A stretch of DNA of 64,000 nucleotides, taken from positions 1 through 64,000 of IMG/VR virus record IMGVR_UViG_3300044568_002742; one strand, given 5' to 3'. The stretch's first letter is position 1, and every line of letters begins with the position of its first letter. The position numbers were made by a program, and so were the translations under genes. This stretch comes from a virus. The notes beneath the pieces are model-generated. The model made no database searches and had not been told where the DNA came from. It worked only from the letters and a program-made list of their open reading frames with translations. Below are positions 36,076 through 45,557 of the stretch, piece after piece.

Positions 36076-36781
36076 CCTTTATACCTGGTATATTGGCATT
36101 TGCCCATTCGACTGTGTTGAAAATTTGTTCTACTGAGTGGCTTTCTATTATTCCATGATTGTCCGGTACTGGAGGGGATATTTTGTAATCGCTCAATGGT
36201 TTAATCTCACTTCCATTTAACCGTAATGCCTTGACGTCTATATTGGAAAATTCCATATTGGGACTTTCTTTCTTTCCAAAATGATCTAATACTTGTTTTG
36301 CGGTATCTTCTTTATTGAGGAAAAAATCATTTGATTTAATCCACAGTACATCTTCGGTCTTTTTCATTTTTAGAACACAGGCCGCCCAGAAGATAGCATG
36401 AAGTTGCAATATAGTTTCTGGTTCTAAATGTGATAGTTCCGTTCCTTTAATTTCCTTCCACCATGTGCCATATAGTTGTTTCCTACCGGCAATCCATTCA
36501 TCACTACAGGTGGTCATTTTAACTAGATATTGGTCGAGTGGTCTATAGAGGAATACTTTTGGACCAGGTGGTTTAAAGGCTATTATGGTTGCGATACTTT
36601 GAAATTTAACAATCGAGTCATAATAATCTGTTATTTCATCAGGGCATTTAGTGTTATTAAACAGACCGTGTGTCCAAGGTGGTTCACTAAAAGTTTGTTG
36701 GCAATTTGACAATAACGAGGTTAGTAATGTCGACCCACATCTGGCAACGTGATATATTTGATAAAGTTCACTCTCATGCAT
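36071..36781 (-). CDS. Sulfotransferase-like protein
   Basis: 236 aa from the ATG at 36781. IYHVARCGSTLLTSLL is a PAPS 5'-phosphosulfate loop as in sulfotransferases, and FLYRPLDQYLVK fits the 3'-phosphate motif region. The acceptor is unknown; its place next to the tail fibres suggests modification of a surface glycan or virion part. The start is in an 8 nt overlap with the 2OG oxygenase gene. Confidence 0.72.
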   Translation of the reverse strand: MHESELYQIYHVARCGSTLLTSLLSNCQQTFSEPPWTHGLFNNTKCPDEITDYYDSIVKFQSIATIIAFKPPGPKVFLYRPLDQYLVKMTTCSDEWIAGRKQLYGTWWKEIKGTELSHLEPETILQLHAIFWAACVLKMKKTEDVLWIKSNDFFLNKEDTAKQVLDHFGKKESPNMEFSNIDVKALRLNGSEIKPLSDYKISPPVPDNHGIIESHSVEQIFNTVEWANANIPGIKG

Positions 36782-37418
36782 TTTGTATATATTCGTCGGG
36801 AGAACGATTAGTAATAGAGAGGAATTGTGATATACAATATCGTCCATTTCCCTCCCAATAGTCATCTTCATTGATTGCCACTTCCTTTACCGCATGTTGA
36901 ATATATCCAGGAAAGATAATGATGGAATTATCCTCACAGTTAAAAGTATAATCATATTCTGGAAAATACACCTCCCCACCGGCAAATTGCTTAGGAGTTT
37001 TGTGAAAATAAGAGAACAATAAAAAATCGTTCCTCCAATCAGTATGGGGATCATATTTGTCCCCATTATAATAATATCTAACTTTTGTAATAAATCGTGA
37101 TATACGACTAAGCCGTAGATAGGATGGCCATTGTTCTATTGCCGATTGGATAACTTCATTGTTCAAAATAGTATTATAGATTGTAAGTATATTGGAAAGT
37201 TCAGGTATCCTATATGCTTCTTCTAAACATAACGCACGACTAGATGTACTTCCCCCTAGTCCTCCTGCACCATGATGAATTCCTGGTAGGAAAAGTTTAG
37301 TTTCTTTTGTCAAAAATTTGAGTTCTTCCCATATATCTTTAAGTTGATCTTCATCAAAAAAATTACTACCTAGAATATGAGGAAATGGAGTTTTTATTAG
37401 CTCTACTGTTCTCATCAT
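36774..37418 (-). CDS. 2OG-Fe(II) oxygenase
   Basis: 214 aa. YDPHTDWRND gives HxD, IQHAVKEV the distal His, and GRYCISQFLSI the Arg. GGEVYFPEYDYTF fits the prolyl-4-hydroxylase-like core. Its ATG overlaps the preceding gene's stop, so it is part of the tail-fibre operon. Confidence 0.82.
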   Translation of the reverse strand: MMRTVELIKTPFPHILGSNFFDEDQLKDIWEELKFLTKETKLFLPGIHHGAGGLGGSTSSRALCLEEAYRIPELSNILTIYNTILNNEVIQSAIEQWPSYLRLSRISRFITKVRYYYNGDKYDPHTDWRNDFLLFSYFHKTPKQFAGGEVYFPEYDYTFNCEDNSIIIFPGYIQHAVKEVAINEDDYWEGNGRYCISQFLSITNRSPDEYIQNA

Positions 37419-37708
37419 AGATGTTCAAAAAATCGTCTAGGTGGTATAGTCTGGCGTGGCAGTAATGGAGGAGCGACGAAGATATCTTGTTCTGGGTCAT
37501 ACGTCATTCCTATACTGGCAAAGATACCTCTATAATTGCCAGTATAGGAAGTTTGTTTCCAACTGGTGCCAGGACCATGAAGCATCTGACAAAACGCTAT
37601 TCCTTGTTGTTCGCTTTCTTGCCCGGTATCATCTATAATATCACTGTTGTCAACAACAATAACTTCTATCACTATATTATTTTCGTCTATTTTTGCAAAG
37701 TGTGCCAT
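37415..37708 (-). CDS. Tail-fibre-associated conserved protein
   Basis: 97 aa. MAHFAKIDENNIVIEVIVVDN and WKQTSYTGNYRGIFASIGMTYD define a family found next to tail-fibre genes in aquatic T4-like phages; probably a structural or virion-associated protein. Confidence 0.8.
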   Translation of the reverse strand: MAHFAKIDENNIVIEVIVVDNSDIIDDTGQESEQQGIAFCQMLHGPGTSWKQTSYTGNYRGIFASIGMTYDPEQDIFVAPPLLPRQTIPPRRFFEHL

Positions 37709-37714
37709 AATCTT

Positions 37715-40303
37715 TTAATTAAATGTTAATGTTCCAGAACCTGTAAATTCATGGAAGAAATATGCAGTTCCGCCTACGGTTGCCGTATAGGTAGAACCGC
37801 CCCCTGTTGCTTTCGCTACTGAACCGGGATATCGAATAATTATTATACCGGACCCACCCGTTGAAGAAACTGGTGTTAACGCACTAGATGATCCTCTAGC
37901 ACCGCCTCCGGTATTTGCTGGAGCTGAAGCAATCGTAGGATATGTGGAACTTCCATTATTTCCGCTAGTTCCGAGATTACCTGCACCATCAGCGCCTCCG
38001 CCTCCGCCACCACCATAAGCAACAATGTTTGCAACGCCTCCTTTAAATAACGCTAAGTCATATCCTGTACCACCAGTAGCACCATTGTTTGACGTTACAT
38101 TGGCTCCAACACTGTTTTTCCCACCGCCGCCACCGGAACCGGTAACGGTACCCTGTGTTGTGCCTGCTGTTCCGCCAGCATATCCCTGTCCCGATATTCC
38201 AGTTCCCACTACAGAAGATGCTAGTGGGTAATTATATGACGCCCCAGCCCCCGATCCTCCATTTCTACTAACAGAAGATACACCTTCTGGTGCGCCATTC
38301 CCACCACCTATAGCTGTGGTAACTGCTGCCCCACCAGAAGTTAATGCATAATAGGAATTTGACGCTACAGTAGTGGCACCTCCTCCAGCACCAACTGTAA
38401 TATAAAGAACTTGTCCAGTAGTACTGCTACCGGTAGTGGTTAATAATCCACCAGCGCCTCCGCCTCCTGCGCCAATATGTCGAGCTGCGACGACATCATC
38501 ATCAGCCAAGCCAGCTGGTGCATAAGACACATATGTAGTGGCGGTGGCACCACCACCACCCATGAGTAACATATCCCATGAGACAGCTGCAGCTGTTGGA
38601 GTAACTTGATTACTTATAGTACTTGCCGAACTTGTCCCTGCTGAGTTAGTAGCCGTAACAGTAAAGGTATAAGGAGTGCCAGCTGTTAATCCAGCAACGG
38701 TAATTGTACCAGACCCTGCTTGACTTACCATACCGGTAATTCCACCCGGGTTACTTGTTGCCGTATAGGTGGTAATTGTTGCTCCACCGTTTGCCGATGG
38801 AGCATAGAAAGGTACTGAAGCCTGTTCTACTCCAGCAGTTACTCTTCCAATAATTGGTGCTAATGGTACGTTTGCTGTAACTGCACTTGTACTGTTTGAA
38901 TTAGCCGATATTGATCCACCAGAATTAGTGGCAGTTACTACACATCGTATGGTTGATCCAACATATGTCTGGTCAATCACATAGGTGTTTGAAGTGGCAC
39001 TTGGTATATTGGTTGTTCCATATTGCCATTGATACAAATAAGTTATACCCGTACCTGTCCAAGTACCAGTAGTACTTGATAGAGTTTGTCTTACCTGTGC
39101 GGTTCCTGATACCACTGGTGCTACGGTATTGACTGCGATTGCTACCGGGGGTGTGATTTGATTACTTGGACTACTTGCTGAACTTGTCCCTACTGAGTTA
39201 GTAGCCGTAACGGTAAATGTATAATCAGTTGATTGTGCCAAACCATTAACTGTAATGGTACCAGATCCCGCTTGACTTAACGTACCGGTAATTCCGCCAG
39301 GGCTACTTGTTGCCGTATAGGTGGTAATAGTTGCCCCGCCATTATCAGTTGGTGCTGTAAATGCCACAGTTGCTGAAGTTGATGAGGTTGCTGTTGCTGT
39401 TCCTATAGTTGGAGCCAACGGTACAACTGCGGTTATCGCAGTGGTATTATTTGAATTAGCCAATACAGCACCACCACTATTAGTGGCAGTTACTACACAT
39501 CGTATGGTTGACCCAGAGTATGTTGGTTCAACTACATAGGTGCTTGATGTTGCACTTGGTATATTGGTTGTTCCATATTGCCATTGATACGAGTAAGTTA
39601 TACCTGTACCTGTCCAAGTACCAGTAGTACTTGATAGGGGTTGTCTTACCTGTGTGGTTCCTGATGCCACTGGTGCTACGGTATTGACTGGAACTGGCGT
39701 TCCTACTGTAACTTGATTACTTGGACTACTTGCTGAACTTGTCCCTACTGAGTTAGTAGCCGTAACAGTAAATGTATAAGGCGTGCCGTTTGTCAATCCA
39801 TTAACTGTAATGGTACCAGACCCTGCTTGACTTAATGTGCCGGTAATTCCGCCCGGGTTACTTGTTGCCGTATAGGTGGTAATAGTTGCCCCGCCATTAT
39901 CAGTTGGTGCTGTAAATGCCACGGTTGCTGAAGTTGGGGATACCCCAGCTGCTATTCCTATAGTTGGTGCCGATGGCACAGCGGCGATAACCGCAGTGGT
40001 ATTTGTGGTATTAGCTGAAATTATGTTTCCAAAATTTGATGCCGTGACCACACATCGTATGGCTGATCCAACATATGTCTGGTCAATCACATAGGTGCTT
40101 GATGTGGCACTTGGTATATTGGTTGTTCCATATTGCCATTGATACGAGTAAGTTATTCCAAATCCCGTCCATGTCCCTGTTGAAACGCTCAATAGTTGTC
40201 TTGCTTGTGTGGTACCAGATATAACTGGCACTACTGTATTGACCGGGCGTGGGAATGTCGTATATGTAAGTCCTTTATTTGCTAATGTGGTAATCCGTGG
40301 CAT
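37715..40303 (-). CDS. Tail fibre / adhesin with Ig-like and fibronectin-III repeats
   Basis: 862 aa. Three pairs of domains: an Ig-like unit (WTGTGITYSYQWQYGTTNIP) followed by FN3 units (APTIGTATA...GGATITTYTATS...YTFTVTATNSVGTSSAS). The C-terminal 250 residues are a Gly-rich domain (GGGGGGADGAG type). This is a typical receptor-binding or decorating fibre. The near-identical repeats make recombination easy. Confidence 0.85.
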   Translation of the reverse strand: MPRITTLANKGLTYTTFPRPVNTVVPVISGTTQARQLLSVSTGTWTGFGITYSYQWQYGTTNIPSATSSTYVIDQTYVGSAIRCVVTASNFGNIISANTTNTTAVIAAVPSAPTIGIAAGVSPTSATVAFTAPTDNGGATITTYTATSNPGGITGTLSQAGSGTITVNGLTNGTPYTFTVTATNSVGTSSASSPSNQVTVGTPVPVNTVAPVASGTTQVRQPLSSTTGTWTGTGITYSYQWQYGTTNIPSATSSTYVVEPTYSGSTIRCVVTATNSGGAVLANSNNTTAITAVVPLAPTIGTATATSSTSATVAFTAPTDNGGATITTYTATSSPGGITGTLSQAGSGTITVNGLAQSTDYTFTVTATNSVGTSSASSPSNQITPPVAIAVNTVAPVVSGTAQVRQTLSSTTGTWTGTGITYLYQWQYGTTNIPSATSNTYVIDQTYVGSTIRCVVTATNSGGSISANSNSTSAVTANVPLAPIIGRVTAGVEQASVPFYAPSANGGATITTYTATSNPGGITGMVSQAGSGTITVAGLTAGTPYTFTVTATNSAGTSSASTISNQVTPTAAAVSWDMLLMGGGGATATTYVSYAPAGLADDDVVAARHIGAGGGGAGGLLTTTGSSTTGQVLYITVGAGGGATTVASNSYYALTSGGAAVTTAIGGGNGAPEGVSSVSRNGGSGAGASYNYPLASSVVGTGISGQGYAGGTAGTTQGTVTGSGGGGGKNSVGANVTSNNGATGGTGYDLALFKGGVANIVAYGGGGGGGADGAGNLGTSGNNGSSTYPTIASAPANTGGGARGSSSALTPVSSTGGSGIIIIRYPGSVAKATGGGSTYTATVGGTAYFFHEFTGSGTLTFN
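38800..40250 (-). repeat. Near-identical Ig/FN3 coding repeats
   Basis: A unit of about 560 bp occurs about two and a half times (start points near 40200, 39640 and 39050), with long identical stretches such as the CATATTGCCATTGATAC boxes. Confidence 0.75.
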
Positions 40304-40309
40304 ATATTA

Positions 40310-41248
40310 TTACCCGTAAGTGCCCAGTGACCCAGTCACCGTATAGCTACTAGTAGCGGTACAGATAAATGTAAAACTTACAAAATCAGTTTTATTCGCA
40401 TATCCGGCAGGGGTAACACCAGCTAACCATTTAATAGTTTGACTGGCTGAATTAATAGTTAATACATTTGGAATATAAGCAGTTGATCCTTGTGAAATAA
40501 TTATCGTAACGGACATCGTCTGTCCGGCAGTAGTTGGTATATTTGTAAAATTTGCGGTAATATTTGCCGCATTGCTCCCTAATGTAAAAATTCCACCAGA
40601 GGAAAAATCAAGTGTTACTGCGTTTAATATAATTGATGTACTTGTAAATTTTTCAACAGTTTGCTGTATAGTAGTCGCACCAGTTAATGTCACCCCTGAT
40701 ATTGTCGGGGTTGTGTCAAATACAATTTTTCCAGTTCCAGTTGCGCCAGTTGCCGTAACTCCTTCCACTGTAATATGTCCAGTAAATGACGGACTTGCTA
40801 ATGGTGCTTTTGCTGATAATGCGGTGGTAATAGTGCTTGCATAATTTGCATCATCGCCTAATGCTGCTGCTAATTCATTTAATGTGTCAAGAGCTGGTGG
40901 GGCAGCATCAAGTAAATCACTGATAGCAGTAGAAATGGCAGAATTCATATCGACCGTATCTGTGTAGCTGGCCAGTGTTAAACTTGTCACATACGAGGTT
41001 AATGTTTCAGTCAGTTCAATATCTGTCACATATGGGTTCAATGCAGTGGTCAGTTCACTTTGACTTATTGTATTGTCATTGACCCACGCCTGTGATGCTA
41101 ATGACCTACCACCTCTCAATGATCCATCCATGATACGAATAGTTTGGTTGGTGTTATCATAGAAAATTTCTCCAACTTCGCCTGTTTTTTTATCAAGTAC
41201 AGTTGAAGAATTTGCTATTAATCTTATTGATCGATTTACGGTTGTCAT
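40310..41248 (-). CDS. Tail-fibre-type structural protein
   Basis: 312 aa. GEIFYDNTNQTIRIMDGSLRGG and DTLNELAAALGDDANYASTI followed by PLASPSFTGHITVEG are widespread in phage tail fibres. Ser/Thr-rich, beta-structured. Directly upstream of the Ig/FN3 fibre. Confidence 0.82.
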   Translation of the reverse strand: MTTVNRSIRLIANSSTVLDKKTGEVGEIFYDNTNQTIRIMDGSLRGGRSLASQAWVNDNTISQSELTTALNPYVTDIELTETLTSYVTSLTLASYTDTVDMNSAISTAISDLLDAAPPALDTLNELAAALGDDANYASTITTALSAKAPLASPSFTGHITVEGVTATGATGTGKIVFDTTPTISGVTLTGATTIQQTVEKFTSTSIILNAVTLDFSSGGIFTLGSNAANITANFTNIPTTAGQTMSVTIIISQGSTAYIPNVLTINSASQTIKWLAGVTPAGYANKTDFVSFTFICTATSSYTVTGSLGTYG

Positions 41249-41270
41249 TATACTAATCCTTGTAGATTAG

Positions 41271-41278
41271 TATTTATA
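41271..41278 (-). promoter_or_regulatory. T4 late promoter, perfect TATAAATA
   Basis: 23 nt before the ATG of 40310-41248, a normal T4 late spacing. Confidence 0.75.
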
Positions 41279-41279
41279 T

Positions 41280-42728
41280 CTATTCTGGGAAGTTATTTAA
41301 AAGATCTCTAAGTTTACTACTTTTGATCTCTGCGGTAACTTTACCAATTTCAGCCCCGTTAGTTGGGTCTATTACTGAGCTTTTTTGTTTAAGGTTATTC
41401 AAAAGATTGCTACCGGTAGATTGAGCGGCGTCATAATCATTTTCATCACAATCTGTTATCCGCAAAGTATCGATATCATACTCCAAATCTATCTTCATAC
41501 CAACGCCACTTGAGCTTCTAGTTTTCATAAGTTGTATTTGATACCTACCACGTTCACGCATAGCTCTACTTGTAAAGATACCAAACACGTTATCGGCAGT
41601 TTGTATCTTAGATAGTCCACCTGATATATGACTATGATCAAATTCAACTTCTTCAACCGCACCTCTATTCAGCTGTGCCGCTGTGACAAATATACAGTTC
41701 TTTTCCACAGCCAAATTTCTAAGTTCCTCACTAACGTATTTGTCTTTGATAAACAAATCAGTTGGGCTAATCTTTTTGCTTATGGGCATGAGTAGATCCA
41801 AGTAATCCACTAATAATACATCAACTTTGCGTCCAAGTTTAATTTCGTATTCTTTAAGATACGCTCTAATATCGTTAGCAGTTTTACCGCTTGGCATATA
41901 TTTTACTTGGAATGTACCAGATTTCTTACCAATCATTTTAACTTTTATTTCTACATCGTCTAGATTCTTAAACACTTCTCTAGTTGGTATTCCAGTAAGC
42001 ATACTATCAATACGCATACTCACAAGTTCTTCACTAAGTTCAAGTGTTAAGTACACAACATTCAATCCTTGTAATGCCCAGTTACATCCTAGATTAGCCA
42101 AAAATAAACTTTTACCAGCACCAGAACCTCCAGCAAAGATATTCAATTCTCCTCGATTCATACCGCCAAATAGTTTATCATCAACTGATTTCCAACCAGT
42201 GGTTATCTGTCCATTCTTATCTTTAATCTTCATAAGTCTAGTTCTTGGATCTAAGAAATAGTCAGTACCAAGATCTTTCTGCAAACCTACTTGTAATGCT
42301 TTTTTAATTATAGCCTCCACAGGACCATATTCACCCTTTTCAAGTAAGTCAGATGATTCTAGGATTGCTTTTTCAAGACCTTTATGTATAATAAAAGTTT
42401 CAAAGTCGTTTAACAGCCAATCAAAGTGTTCTTCTTTTAAATCGTATGATACTTTAAAGTTGCTATTAGTAGCTGCATTTATTATGTCTTGAGTGGGCAT
42501 TATATTATGATTTTCTACATATTCATTAATAAATGCTGCGGCTTGTTGTAGTTTTCGATCAAACAATGTATGATCAAAAATGCTTTGACATCTAGCAAAT
42601 GTAGCTGCATCTGCAAGCATCATTTCTAAATATAATTTTTGTATATCGTGTCCATAATCTATGTTTTGTTTCATAATTTCCTGTATCCTGTATCTAGTTA
42701 TTAATTCTTTTTGGTATATCGTGTCCAT
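41280..42728 (-). CDS. 41: Replicative DNA helicase (T4 gp41 / DnaB type)
   Basis: 482 aa. Walker A GGSGAGKSLF, Walker B VDVLLVDYLDLL, and QLNRG plus the C-terminal RecA-like motifs fit the hexameric 5'-3' helicase that works with the gp61-type primase upstream. The first about 29 residues come from a 72/73 bp tandem repeat. With one repeat copy, the frame would join the upstream ORF 42694-43041 into a single protein. The start given is the first ATG in this frame. Confidence 0.85.
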   Translation of the reverse strand: MDTIYQKELITRYRIQEIMKQNIDYGHDIQKLYLEMMLADAATFARCQSIFDHTLFDRKLQQAAAFINEYVENHNIMPTQDIINAATNSNFKVSYDLKEEHFDWLLNDFETFIIHKGLEKAILESSDLLEKGEYGPVEAIIKKALQVGLQKDLGTDYFLDPRTRLMKIKDKNGQITTGWKSVDDKLFGGMNRGELNIFAGGSGAGKSLFLANLGCNWALQGLNVVYLTLELSEELVSMRIDSMLTGIPTREVFKNLDDVEIKVKMIGKKSGTFQVKYMPSGKTANDIRAYLKEYEIKLGRKVDVLLVDYLDLLMPISKKISPTDLFIKDKYVSEELRNLAVEKNCIFVTAAQLNRGAVEEVEFDHSHISGGLSKIQTADNVFGIFTSRAMRERGRYQIQLMKTRSSSGVGMKIDLEYDIDTLRITDCDENDYDAAQSTGSNLLNNLKQKSSVIDPTNGAEIGKVTAEIKSSKLRDLLNNFPE

Positions 42729-42858
42729 AATCTATGTTTTGTTTCATAATTTCCTGTATCCTGTATCTAGTTATTAATTCTTTTTGTATATCGTGTCCAT
42801 AATCTATGTTTTGTTTCATAATTTCCTGTATCCTGTATCTAGTTATTAATTCTTTTTG
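42641..42858. repeat. Triplicated 72-73 bp repeat at the helicase 5' end
   Basis: Copies start at 42641 (73 bp), 42714 (72 bp) and 42786 (73 bp), identical except for one G. The 72 bp copy keeps frame (24 aa: KELITRYRIQEIMKQNIDYG...); the extra base between the other two shifts it. It is either recent slippage, a switch, or an assembly error. Confidence 0.9.
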
Positions 42859-43041
42859 GTATATATTGTTCCATTCTTCCTGTGTACTAATATTAAAACA
42901 TAAGTTAATAGCAGTTTGTGCATCTATATCAGAGACTAGTTCTGTGTTTAATAGTTCTAATAGTTCATCAAACACAGATTGTGGTAAGCCTAAACCATCG
43001 GGTCCTCCATGTTTAGGTATTTTAATCACTCTCTGAACCAT
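42694..43041 (-). CDS. ORF upstream of and partly fused by repeat to the helicase
   Basis: 115 aa. The unique part is MVQRVIKIPKHGGPDGLGLPQ and SDIDAQTAINLCFNISTQEEW, followed by two full repeats and a frameshifted end (PKRINN). Removing the extra base would continue it into the helicase. It may be the helicase N-terminal extension or a separate small protein. It overlaps the primase end by 16 nt. Confidence 0.65.
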   Translation of the reverse strand: MVQRVIKIPKHGGPDGLGLPQSVFDELLELLNTELVSDIDAQTAINLCFNISTQEEWNNIYQKELITRYRIQEIMKQNIDYGHDIQKELITRYRIQEIMKQNIDYGHDIPKRINN

Positions 43042-43994
43042 TTCTTTGCTCTAAGTCTTATCTTCAATGGATATGTTTCTATTGATTGTTTAATCAGCCA
43101 TAAGGTTGCCAATCTACCTAATTTAACCACCGCATCATTTACATCTTTGATGCCGTCTGGCCATTCTGGCATACTAACGCTCCAACCATATTCAATTGCT
43201 TGTTCGACAGTTTTTGGACCCTCATGATCTCTATCTGGAACTAATACGATTTCTTTACCGAGTTGTTTTAATAGCCAATATTGACTTTCTTTAATTTCCG
43301 ATCCCATGATAGAACATCCCTGAATACTAATGGCATCAATTGGTCCTTCGCATACTATGACGAAAGTTCTATCATCATGTTGAGCATCGATATTGAATAC
43401 ATACCCGGGTTGTTGATCTGATAGATATTTTGGCTTGGCATCATTAATAGCTCTAGCGGTATATCCAACTATTTCGTTCTTGTAATAGAATGGTATTATC
43501 AATCTATTATCATAACCAATTTTTGGCGTCCAATAAAAATTATAATCAGTCAAATATAGATTTCTACCATTAAGGTATTCTAAAATTGGTACTAGCTTGG
43601 TCGGCATATCGTCTAATAAATCCATAATGGCTACTGCATCGATAGGCAATGCCCTACTGGTAAATTTAGGAATAGGAGAAATAACAGCCAAGGTACTTTG
43701 TTCATGTAATAGCCGTAATGCTTCAAAGCTCAACTGAGTAATTGTTGAATCGCCGACACCAAGATGAGTCAGGAACTCTTTCATATTTTTACTTAATGAA
43801 CGACCTGGTTGCCAACTTGCTTTAACGCCACAATTAAAGCAATGATAACTAACTGCATCACCGGCATTGAATATCAATCCACCACGTTGTCTTTTATCAT
43901 CACAACACGGGGCGTTAAACGAAATCCACCCACTAGGAGTTTGTTTTCGTTTAGCTGGAAGGTATGAAAGGATTGTTTCTGTTATAATGCTCAT
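43026..43994 (-). CDS. 61: DNA primase (T4 gp61 type)
   Basis: 322 aa. N-terminal zinc finger (CC...CFNC), then a TOPRIM core with VIVCEGPIDAIS and LVPDRDHEG supplying the Glu and DxD residues. It makes primers and acts with the helicase encoded downstream. Confidence 0.87.
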   Translation of the reverse strand: MSIITETILSYLPAKRKQTPSGWISFNAPCCDDKRQRGGLIFNAGDAVSYHCFNCGVKASWQPGRSLSKNMKEFLTHLGVGDSTITQLSFEALRLLHEQSTLAVISPIPKFTSRALPIDAVAIMDLLDDMPTKLVPILEYLNGRNLYLTDYNFYWTPKIGYDNRLIIPFYYKNEIVGYTARAINDAKPKYLSDQQPGYVFNIDAQHDDRTFVIVCEGPIDAISIQGCSIMGSEIKESQYWLLKQLGKEIVLVPDRDHEGPKTVEQAIEYGWSVSMPEWPDGIKDVNDAVVKLGRLATLWLIKQSIETYPLKIRLRAKKWFRE

Positions 43995-44002
43995 ATAGAG
44001 CT

Positions 44003-44031
44003 ATTATACTACATTACGGTGATGTTGTCAA
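44003..44031 (-). promoter_or_regulatory. Sigma-70-type promoter for the primase
   Basis: Minus strand TTGACA (44031-44026), 17 nt spacer, TATAAT (44008-44003); overlaps the end of 44009-45091. Confidence 0.8.
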
Positions 44032-45091
44032 GTAATCCTGAATAATTAACACCAGAAACTACACTAGTACCATTTCCAACAGCGGCTGTACCAATCCACG
44101 TTATGCCACTAATAGAACCCATTGTGTAACTAGATCCTATTCCAGCTACGGAAGTAACCGTGACGATTACATCATTAATACCATCGACCCCGCCTAGTTG
44201 TCCACCTAAAATTTTAATTAACGCTCCAGCCATATAACCAGTTCCACTATTGCGAACAATCACCTGATATGATTCATTTGACCGAATCACGTCGAAGTTT
44301 GCCCCGATTCCAGTCTGGGATGTCGCTTGATAGGATATTCTAAAATATTTGTAAGAATTCACTGGTATGTTTGAGCCGAATGGAATAATTCCTGTGAACA
44401 ATCCATCGGCTGGAAGTTGTGTCCATGAACCAAATGGCTTACCCGCCGCCCTAAATGCCTCTACGGAAATCGTTTCATTGGTCGTCGCATCTATCCATAT
44501 AGTACCGACGAAGCCAGTTACCTGTATGGCAAATGTCATAGTAGGGGTAGTAACTGCCTCATAGAAGGTAGCTGGTATTGCGCTAGAGTGATATATGGGG
44601 TTGCCATGTAGATCAATTTCTGCAGTAAAGGATTTATAGATTCTTTCGTTTCTTATTACTGGCATTGCGTCACCGACTAATTCTATGGTGCCAACTGCTC
44701 CAAATTTAGAATTAGCATATAACATCACATCATTGCCATTTTTAATGGCGCTGACGCTATATTTGAGATATTGCTCGGTCAAGTCAACCAGGTCTTCTTG
44801 TGGGATAATAGTTGTACCGATACCTTTGATAAGAGTTGGCGTAATGACATATGGGCTATTTGGGAGTGCATACCCACTAGCATCCATGACATTCATTTCT
44901 ATTTGACTAATGGTTGTTAGATCTATTCGTTTTTGATCAGCATTTTTAATGTCGAACTCAATAGTATTATCAATACCATTATATATTTTTATATTTCGTT
45001 GATACACGTTTGTAAACTCCACGGAAAATCCGGCCAGATCAGCTAAAAGCTCTACTCTATTTGGGTATAAATAACTTGATATTTTTTGCAT
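44009..45091 (-). CDS. Structural virion protein of aquatic T4-like phages
   Basis: 360 aa. SSYLYPNRVELLADLAGFSVE and NVYQRNIKIYNGIDNTIEFDIKNADQ are shared by a structural family of marine T4-like phages. The C-terminal half is Gly/Ser/Thr-rich and beta-structured. Possibly a tail or baseplate part. Confidence 0.72.
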   Translation of the reverse strand: MQKISSYLYPNRVELLADLAGFSVEFTNVYQRNIKIYNGIDNTIEFDIKNADQKRIDLTTISQIEMNVMDASGYALPNSPYVITPTLIKGIGTTIIPQEDLVDLTEQYLKYSVSAIKNGNDVMLYANSKFGAVGTIELVGDAMPVIRNERIYKSFTAEIDLHGNPIYHSSAIPATFYEAVTTPTMTFAIQVTGFVGTIWIDATTNETISVEAFRAAGKPFGSWTQLPADGLFTGIIPFGSNIPVNSYKYFRISYQATSQTGIGANFDVIRSNESYQVIVRNSGTGYMAGALIKILGGQLGGVDGINDVIVTVTSVAGIGSSYTMGSISGITWIGTAAVGNGTSVVSGVNYSGLLDNITVM

Positions 45092-45137
45092 ACAGCCAAA
45101 ATCCTTTTAATTGGTGAATTGTTAAACACCTGATTAA

Positions 45138-45145
45138 TATATTTA
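45138..45145 (-). promoter_or_regulatory. T4-type late promoter box (GATAAATA), minus strand
   Basis: About 47 nt before the 45091 ATG. Confidence 0.4.
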
Positions 45146-45159
45146 TCGTAATGTTATAT

Positions 45160-45167
45160 GATAAATA
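45160..45167 (+). promoter_or_regulatory. T4-type late promoter box (GATAAATA)
   Basis: 18 nt before the ATG at 45186. A perfect TATAAATA also lies at 45066-45073 on the plus strand. Confidence 0.5.
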
Positions 45168-45185
45168 TTTCCATGGAAATTATAA

Positions 45186-45557
45186 ATGACTACACTTAGA
45201 GACAATATAGAACAAAACCTGCCATTTATCAGCGTAATAACATATGGTGGCAATGAATACATAGGAATAATCATTAACCAAGATCAATATGTGACTAGCT
45301 TTTATGATTATAATTCAATCAAGACGCCAGAAGAAAAAACTGCGTTTTTAGAGATAGGAGAGATATGGTGGTGGGAATCTAACCGACAGTTTCCAATATC
45401 TATATTTTGTAAATCACAATTAAAACCGTATAGTCATGCGGTTAAAACATTTAATAGTAAGGATACTCGAATAATATTGGGCCCAGTTGTAAATTTAATG
45501 GAGCTTACTATTAAACGAGTAAAACGTAAATCAATCACTCTTGTTCGTAAAGGTTAA
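45186..45557 (+). CDS. Conserved T4-like phage protein
   Basis: 123 aa. FISVITYGGNEYIGIIINQDQ and GEIWWWESNRQFPISIF are conserved in T4-like phages; function unknown. It is the only plus-strand gene between 35 and 64 kb and overlaps the convergent neighbour by 27 bp. Confidence 0.75.
   Translation: MTTLRDNIEQNLPFISVITYGGNEYIGIIINQDQYVTSFYDYNSIKTPEEKTAFLEIGEIWWWESNRQFPISIFCKSQLKPYSHAVKTFNSKDTRIILGPVVNLMELTIKRVKRKSITLVRKG

Noticed and set aside
38025-40094. Plus-strand ORFs over the tail fibre
   Set aside because: Antisense shadows of a repetitive, compositionally biased gene.
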